A stretch of DNA of 64,000 bases from Malus domestica (taxonomy: Eukaryota > Streptophyta > Magnoliopsida > Rosales > Rosaceae): NCBI RefSeq assembly GCF_042453785.1, contig NC_091664.1, positions 1,479,001 through 1,543,000 of the forward strand, in the 5' to 3' direction. Shown here in pieces: positions 56,446-64,000 of this stretch. A program made the position numbers and the translations under genes. The notes under the pieces were generated by a model. It did no database searches and was not told the origin of the DNA. It worked only from the letters and a program-made list of their open reading frames with translations. Numbering within the stretch: position 1 is the stretch's first letter; each line of letters begins with the position of its first letter.

Positions 56446-57380
56446 ACATCTCTATTCGTATTTAATGCATCTCTATCTTTGGGAAAAAAAAAGTCTTGAG
56501 AAGCTATGCTGAGTACCGAAGACCACCTTTTCGAAAAAATCTTCGTCCGAACAAGAAGTCTTGCTTTCCTTAACATCATAATCCACGGTGCTTTTTCTGA
56601 ACAATTATTGCTTTGTATTCCACACATTTACCTTTGGAGCAAGTGGAACTTTTCTTTTAAAAATAAAAGAAAGCCGAATGGTGGAGAAGTTGGAGGGGAC
56701 AATTGTTGCAAGTTGTTTGAAAAAAAAAAGGAAAAGAAAAGAGCACTTGCCTTTGTGGCTTTGAAAAGTGTGTGTGTTTTGTCGACTCGCTCTTGGGGCA
56801 CTTGCCTGTGCCTTCTCATTGAGTATTGGAGCTTTAAAAACACAGGTGTCTGTGTTTTGTCGACGTAATTGATGGTGTTGATGTTAAAATGTGATTCATG
56901 ATGATGAAAGAAAAGAAATAATAGTACAATAATAAAAAGGTGAGGTGCATCGGCACCATCACAGAAATAATAGTAAAATATAATTTAAAAAAAAAAAAAG
57001 AGAAATGGGGACAAATGTTTCTGGAGCTATGTGGAAGATAATGAGAGAAATTGCACTGTATGAACGTGCAGGGTCAGGATTTCATTTTATTTACGAGACT
57101 CTCTTACTTTAGTCTAAAGTTAGGGGAGAACAATACCAAAAAAAAAAATTTAATAGAAATGGTTTGAAAACTTTAAGTTTTAATGATAAGAATAAAATAA
57201 AAGGTAAAGTAAATAGTATCAGGATTAATCTTTTTAACGTAAAAATATACATTTTCTTTAAAATAAACAATATTGCAGATTTTTCGATAAAACACTGTTA
57301 CAAAAAAAGAACTAACCTTATTTACAAAGTCATTTACAAAGTCTTCGTGTAAACAATAAAGACTTCAATTATCAGGCTTA
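56446..57380. other. Spacer, no gene
   Basis: AT-rich. A block at 57040-57130 (GAGAAATTGCACTGTATGAA, TTTATTTACGAGACTCTC) resembles parts of 55300-55370 and 63265-63320, so it is a repeat fragment of unknown family. Confidence 0.4.
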
Positions 57381-58007
57381 TGGTGTGTTTGTTGCGCCGG
57401 ACTGTCTCGGACTGGACTAGCTGCCGGGACTAAGCTGGACTGGCTTAGACTGGACTAAGCTGGACTAACTTAGTGAAGCGTTTGGTGCAGTCTCGGACTA
57501 AGAAGCAGGATAAGAAAAACAGTATTGTTCACCAGATTTGTGTTTGCTTAGACTAGGACTACAAATTTTTGCCATTGTGTAATAGAGTAATGCTACAAAT
57601 ATCATGATATGGGTTAATTGGAACATATTTTTACCATGTATATTATGAATCTTAAAAAAAATTGACAATTGTTTTGTTTCTATTACCTGCTAATAGAATT
57701 GGGTTTAATTTGCAAATGTAGCTTGATTTAAACTCTATCACCCAACAGAAGAAAAATAATAGTGGCCAATACATGCAACTTCAACAAATACAAGTACATA
57801 AGATCTCCATAATTTAGAAAATCCTAGTTAACATTAGTTAACATTAGCCAAAATAGATCTCCATAATTTACAAAATGGCTAGTTAACATAAGCCAAAATA
57901 CTAGTGCAAAGCTAAGTTATAAGTCATAACATAAGATTGTATGATTAATAAAATACATCCATGTTAACGTTAATAAAATACATCCATGTTAACATTAGCC
58001 AAAATCC

Positions 58008-58998
58008 TCATCCACTTGCGTTGTCGCTTAAAAGCCTTTGGACGAACACTTTCTTGAGTTCCGGTTTGATTGCCCTGAACACTTCCACATTTTTTGGTTT
58101 ATCCAAAATAAGAGACAATGCATCAATTTGATCCATAGGAGAGAGACCCATTGCTTCAAGTTCATTAGCTATGTCAGTATGATCTGCAGTACCTTGAACT
58201 AAAGCTTCAGTTACCATTTGCATCCTCTTCCCACTTTCAACATAAAAATCTTTCAGTCCATTGATAATTGCCTCAGTTCCATCACTTGAACTTCCCACAG
58301 CTCTTTTCCTCTTTCTTTGGCTATTTTCAAATGGGGTGCTTTGTTGGCTTTGTTGGTTCATTGAAGAAACAAAATTATCACCTCCAATATCACTTTCACC
58401 AACATGATCATGACTTTGTTCCTCCACCATTTGAGCAGGGGTTTCGGCTACATTACCCGTAGCCCGATCTTTTCCAAATATATATGCAAATCTATCAAAC
58501 AGTGGAAAATGTTTGCTTCTCCATCCATCGGCTTCTTTATTTCTCTAAGATTATATCAACATAGCAAAACTAAAATTTAGCATGCGTAACAAATATAGCA
58601 GCAAGAATATAACTAATGCATAAATAAAATAGGATATGAACCTGCACATAAGTTTGCCATGCGTCATCACTGTCAACTTCAACGCACTTTTTGACATCAT
58701 TCCATGCAAATCCACTTGTGTTTATCATGTCAACGACCATACTATATGTTTTTTTCCATTTCTTCAACTTGGACTCAATATGTGGATTTGCCTTTATATT
58801 TGAATGAGGACATAAAACATTGACAGCTTTTGCTATTTCAACCAAAGTACCTTGTTTGAAAGCACCGGTGTCACACCGTTGCTTCCGAGCAACAAAATCC
58901 TCAAGAACTCCTAGTAATACTTCTTCCTCAAATGCTTCCCATTTACGCCTTCTTCCTTTTGGCTCTTTAGTAGCATTCAAAAAATTTTCGTTATCCAT
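58008..58998 (-). CDS. Harbinger ORF1, Myb/SANT-like DNA-binding protein
   Basis: Exons 58642-58998 and 58008-58544, GT/AG, phase 0, 297 codons plus stop. Residues about 15-110 are a Myb/SANT-like (Myb_DNA-bind_3) domain with its three tryptophan positions (RRRKWEAFEEEVLLGVLEDF, KLKKWKKTYSMVVDM, SGFAWNDVKKCVEVDSDDAW). It is followed by HFPLFDRFAYIFGKDRATG, typical of the family. A Ser/Gln-rich linker with a basic patch (QRKRKRAVG, probable nuclear signal) leads to a helical C-terminus (LDKPKNVEVFRAIKPELKKV). In PIF/Harbinger and Ping-type elements ORF1 is needed with the transposase for mobility, binding the ends and helping nuclear import. The frame is intact. Confidence 0.9.
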
Positions 58999-59295
58999 AC
59001 CTAAACAAAAAATATTTTAATGAAGGAAAATACCATACAAATAATCAATTTGCATAATATCCAATCAACTTGCATAATATCCAATCAACTTGCATAATAT
59101 CCAATTAATTTGCATACCATCCAATCATTGTGCTAATATCTAACAAATGCATGATAAAAAGGAATACTAAAATAAAATGTTATCATTAACACATATAGCT
59201 AGTTCGGTTGCTGGTTCCTAATTGCTCTCCACTCATTATACATTTCCTGAGCCATATCATTCCTCATTGCAGTCCACTGGTCCGATGTTTGAACA

Positions 59296-60579
59296 CTACC
59301 AACATATATCACCTTCTTCTGTATTTTGTCCATCTTCTATTATTGGCAAATTCTCCATTGGATCTACAGACATCTCTTGCCTAATAAGATTGTGTAGTAG
59401 GCAACAAGCGGTAATTATTCGACCTTGTGTCCTTATCGGATAGAAAGATGGACTCCTTAGTATCGACCACCTTCCTTTTAGCAAGCCAAAACAGCGTTCA
59501 AGTACATTCCTTGCCTTAGAATGCTTCATGTTAAAATATTCTTCCTTATTAGAAGGTGTTCGTCCCTCCCATTCAGATAAATGATAAGGTATTCCTCTAT
59601 AGGGTGCAAGGAATCCTTCACCATTTGTATGACCACCATCTACAAGGTAATAACAACCTAATGAAAAAAAAACAGACCTTATTAGTGTTTTGTAGTTGAC
59701 AAACAAAACTAAACCTAACTTACAAAGTTGAGACTAAGTAATAGTCTTACCCGCTGGTACCTTAAAACCATTAGGCCTACTAATTGCATCATGTAGCACT
59801 GTAGAGTCTGATGCGGAACCCTCCCACCCCGGAAACACATATATGAACTGCATATCTCCTGAACACACACCTAACACATTAGTTGCGACTCGACCCTTTC
59901 TTGTTCGGTATCTTGGTTTGTCAATTTCAGGTACATGCACATCAATGTGTGTTCCATCCAATGCTCCCAAGCAATTCTTAAAAATAAAAAATAAAAAAGT
60001 TTTTGTTATTTATACAAAGGGAATTAAGAGTTAAAGCTTAGGGAAAATGAAAAAAAATTCTCATCATACCTTAAAACATCGCCACCTAGGATCTGTAGAA
60101 TCAATAGGCACAGGCTGGGGGACTTTTAGTAGGATACCTTGTAATCGCAAAATTCCTTGCAATACGCTATTGAAATACCTACTTATAGTCTCTCCCGACC
60201 TATAAAATCTACCGCCAACACTACGATTCTTAGTATGATGTGCTAATATTTGTAAAGTCGTACATACATGTTCCTCTACAGACACCAAACCATCAGTTTT
60301 TACCCTCCCATCTTGACGAAGTAAGTCGCATAATATGCCAAAAGTCCTTTTATCCATTCTCAATTCGTTGACACATTCAGTATCAGTATTCCCTATTATA
60401 CCATTCAGATAATACAAACTAATCTCTCGTCTAATAAGTGAACGGTTAGTCAATGTGGGTCGTTTAACATGTCTCTGTTTGCCACGTAGCATCATCACCA
60501 CAAGAATCGTACAAATACAAATTATCTCCAAATAAGACATCTCTAATAATAAGATCAATAAAAGCTTCATTCGATCCAT
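59296..60579 (-). CDS. Harbinger DDE transposase, C-terminal end frameshifted
   Basis: Exons 60067-60579 (start at MDRMKLL; an upstream in-frame ATG is at 60636), 59751-59976 and 59296-59657; phases join to 366 codons plus stop. Exon 1 holds the helix-turn-helix region ([20 protein letters not shown], then [19 protein letters not shown]). The DDE triad is visible: Asp in [13 protein letters not shown], Asp in [10 protein letters not shown], and Glu in [16 protein letters not shown]. The open frame stops at EEGDICW. In another frame just downstream (59190-59290) the family's usual end is still present (SDQWTAMRND, AQEMYNEWRA). So a small indel in a short AT run near 59305 has removed about 36 residues. 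The core is complete. Confidence 0.88.
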
Positions 60580-60804
60580 ATCTATCCAAACAAACAAAAA
60601 AACAATAGTATGAGGATTGCTATCATTCCTAGGCATTGCATGTGAAGAGGGAAATTAAAGGACACCTGTAATGCAGTAACCTTAGCCTTAGCCTTTTGTT
60701 TATGCTCCTCTTCTCTGCAACAAACAACCACAAAAAATTGCAATTCAGCATCAACCCCACAAAACATTCACATTGTAATATCATGGTTATAAACCAAGTA
60801 CATA

Positions 60805-62600
60805 CACACACACTCATGGACAAATGTGCAAAATACACATACATATTCACACTCACACTCACACTAACACACACACACGGAAATACACACTCTCACACAC
60901 TGACATAGACTCACACACACCCTGCATACATACATACACACACACACTGCACACACACACACACTGCATACATACACACACACACACACTGCACACACAC
61001 ACACTGCATACACACTCACACACACACACTGCACACACACACACTGCATACACACACACACTGCACACACAGTCACAGTCACACTCACACTCATACTTAC
61101 ACTCACACACACACACTGCATACACACACACACACACTGCACACACACTCACACTCACACACACTCACACTTACACTCACACTCACACTCACACACTGCA
61201 CACAGCCACTCACACACACACACACACTGCACACACGCACACACACACACACTGCACACACACTGCACACTGCATACATACTGCATACATACACACACAC
61301 ACACACTGCACACACACACTGCATACATACATACACACACACTGCATACATACTCATACTCATACACACACTGCACACACTGCATACATACATACTGCAT
61401 ACATATACACACACTGCACACACACACACTGCATACATACACTGCACACACACACTGCATACATACTCATACACACACTGCACACACACACACTGCATAC
61501 ATACATACATACACACTGCATACATACTCATACTCATACACACACTGCACACACTGCATACATATACACACACTGCACACACACACTGCATACATACACT
61601 GCACACACACACTGCATACATACTCATACACACACTGCACACACACACACTGCATATATACCGCATACATACACACACACACACTGCATACACACTCACA
61701 CACACACTGCACACACACACACTGCATACATACATACACACACACTGCACACACACACACTGCATACATACATACTGCATACATATACACACACTGCACA
61801 CACACACACACACTGCATACATACTCATACACACACTGCATACATACCGCATACATACACACACACACTGCATACACACTCACACACACACTGCACACAC
61901 ACACACTGCATACATACTCATACTCATACACACACTGCACACACTGCATACATACATACTGCATACATATACACACACTGCACACACACACACTGCATAC
62001 ATACACTGCACACACACACACACTGCATACATACTCATACACACACTGCACACACACACACACTGCATACACACACACTGCACACACACTCACACTCACA
62101 CTTACACTCACACTCACACACTGCACACAGTCACACACACACACACACGGGGACAGAGTGCAACACACTCTTACCCTCACACACACACTCTGTTTTTATA
62201 CTCACACACACACACACACACACTGCATACATACTCACACACACACACTGCACACACACTGCATACATACACACACACTGCACACACACACACACACTAC
62301 ACACACACACTGCATACATACACACACACACACACATTGCACACACACACACACTACATACATACACACACACACACACTGCATACATACACACACACAT
62401 TGCATACACACACACACATTGCACACACACACACACACTACATACATACACACACACACACTGCATACATACACACACACACACATTGCATACACACACA
62501 CTGCATACATACACACACACACACACATTGCATACATACACACACACATACTGCATACATACACACACACACTGCATACATACACACACACATTACTGCA
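60805..62600. repeat. CA-rich minisatellite with TGCATACATACA variants
   Basis: About 1.8 kb built from (CA)n runs interrupted by CTGCA, TACATACATA, CTCATA and CTCACA pieces. It shows higher-order repeats such as ACTGCATACATACTCATA and ACTGCACACACACACTGCAT. Very long His/Thr-rich (plus) and Cys/Val-rich (minus) frames run through it only because the unit lacks stops. Confidence 0.95.
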
Positions 62601-63412
62601 AATTCAAAAGAACCAGAGTAAGAGTGAGAGACAGAGAGAGAGGGTTACTTTGACTGGGATCAAACAGGGGAGGAGGATGGGCGATTTGGTTGGAGTGTTC
62701 CTGAGAGGTCGCCTGAGAAAAAGGTGGAGGAGCAGGGCGAGCAGGATCTGCAATTTGACCCTAAAAATCAAAACTCTAATTTGTTCAACTACAGAGGTAT
62801 ATTATTGAAAATTTCTCAAACCCAAAACAATTAAATCAAATAAAGCTTAGTAATATCACGATCTGCAAAACAAATTGAAGAAATAAATCGAAGATTCGAA
62901 GTTTACCAGGCAAGAAGAGCAGATAAGGGCGAGCAAGATGCAGATGAAGGCAAGCAAGACGCAGAGATGAGGGTGAAGAGGACGAGGATGAGGGAGCAAG
63001 GCAAGCAGGGAGCGATGGCGACAACTCTCTCTCTCGCAGGATGAGCGAGGTTTTCTCTCGCGGAAGGTCTTGCGAGTCCGGCCGAATTTGGGGTTCTCGG
63101 CTAAGAACTCCTAGCGAACCCCTTAATCCGAGCGAGTCCCATTTAATCCCATTAAACCTAATCCTGGTGCAGAACAAACAAGGGACTACAATCTAGTCCA
63201 ATCCAGTCCCCCCTAATCCGGTCAAACAAACGGGTCCTTAAAGTCTTCATGTGCACAGGCTTAAAGTCATTTACAGTGTTTGTGTCCGAATTTCCCTTTA
63301 TTTACGAGACTGCCACTATCATGTCTCTTTCTCACTTCTCTATTATTTCTGCAGGAAAAAGACAGAGTTTATAGAATGGTACATGGCATCTGAAAAGAAG
63401 GAATATAATCTT

Positions 63413-63564
63413 AGAAGTTTTAACGAAAAGTCTACGGTACTGTTTACTTTAACGAAAAACCACATTTTACACTAAAAAGTCAAACCTGATACTATTCACT
63501 TTACCTTTTATTTTGTCCTTATCGTTAAAACTCAAAGTTTTCAAGCCCTTTTCACTAGTTTCCT
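63413..63564. mobile_element. 152-bp MITE, TTTAACGAAAAG family
   Basis: AGAAGTTTTAACGAAAAGTC to CACTAGTTTCCT, flanked by TATAATCTT on both sides (63404-63412 and 63565-63573), an exact 9-bp duplication. No ORF. Confidence 0.88.
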
Positions 63565-63573
63565 TATAATCTT

Positions 63574-64000
63574 ATATAGAAAGCCGTTGGGTTGGTCAAC
63601 AGTGTTGCACAGTGCAACATTTTTTTTACCAATTTACCCTTGCACAATTTGAAATATGATTTTGGGTAGCTTTTGATTTTTTTTGGCAGAGGGGCATTTT
63701 CGTCCAATTATTTTGTCGAAGCCAGTGACACCAAAGTTTTGTCCGCATGTGCACTGTTTACTTTTCACTTCTTTATTTTTAAATACGTTCAAAACATCAT
63801 AAGAAGCGTGTAATGCAGGTTATAAAAAAGGTCTTTCGCACGCGAATAATAATGTGATTAAATGAATTGTCAAATGATTTTTTTTAAACAAACGATATTA
63901 TCTACATTAAAAGGGAGTAGGTGAGCTTGGCCTCACAATGACTAGCAATAATATGATTCAATCAATTGTTTATTAAATATTATTTTCTCTATTATGTCAA
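63574..64000. other. Spacer at the window end
   Basis: AT-rich DNA with no gene and no repeat that I recognise. Confidence 0.4.

Larger units (their letters stand above)
57381..63237 (-). mobile_element. PIF/Harbinger transposon, nearly complete
   Basis: Ends TGGTGTGTTTGTTGCGCCGG and (reverse complement) GGACCCGTTTGTTTGACCGG are imperfect inverted repeats. TTA lies on both sides (57378-57380 and 63238-63240), the usual 3-bp duplication of this superfamily. It encodes a Myb/SANT-like protein (58008-58998) and a DDE transposase (59296-60579), both on the minus strand. A CA-rich minisatellite of about 1.8 kb lies between the transposase start and the right end. Length 5857 bp. Confidence 0.9.

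Noticed and set aside
60824..62653. 609-codon His/Thr-rich open frame and matching Cys/Val-rich frames on the other strand
   Set aside because: It is only the translation of CA/TGCATACA repeats, which lack stop codons; there is no domain and no non-repeat coding.

Overview
This window is plant nuclear DNA (spliceosomal introns, pentatricopeptide-repeat (PPR) genes, plant transposon families). The repeat families and one retroelement protein look to me like those of Rosaceae, probably the apple/pear group. That assignment rests on memory of those families, not on a search.

Layout. 1-1.1 kb: 3' part of a PLS-class PPR gene with an E domain. 2.0-7.3 kb: a short MITE split by a 5-kb nest made of two RTE-type LINE 3' ends around a LARD-like retroelement that carries tandem arrays and its own coiled-coil ORF. 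8.5-19.3 kb: the only ordinary gene-rich stretch, with a small RING E3 ligase gene (4 coding exons), a 12-exon coiled-coil gene that resembles plant SPC25-type kinetochore proteins, and, convergent with it, the splicing factor CWC25 (4 exons). I rebuilt the exon-intron structures of all three with consistent reading frames.

21.3-48.1 kb: a tandem cluster of Restorer-of-fertility-like (RFL) P-class PPR genes, all on the minus strand. One copy is intact (46.2-48.0 kb). One is open but cut short at its C-terminus (21.3-22.9 kb), one has a 43-bp deletion (34.5-36.4 kb) and one a 1-bp frameshift (40.1-42.3 kb). Several 5' and 3' relics lie between them. The spacers hold layered transposons whose boundaries can be read because paralogous spacers keep the empty sites: a MULE-like element, two hAT elements in opposite orientation with perfect 8-bp duplications, nested MITEs, fold-back elements and LINE tails. 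A TIR (TNL-type) exon relic lies at 45.6 kb.

49-57.3 kb: a relic first exon of a PP2C phosphatase, then a 3.6-kb minus-strand Helitron candidate (51.46-55.08 kb) carrying at least five exons of a DUF89 phosphatase gene, then a decayed LINE end (zinc knuckle plus RNase H). 57.38-63.24 kb: a nearly complete PIF/Harbinger transposon with a Myb/SANT-like ORF and a three-exon DDE transposase, bounded by TTA duplications and carrying about 1.8 kb of CA-rich minisatellite. An 869-bp non-autonomous relative sits at 36.57 kb.

The most notable items are the Harbinger element with its MITE relative, the gene-capturing Helitron, and the RFL cluster with dated insertions. I found no CRISPR array and no convincing tRNA or rRNA gene.
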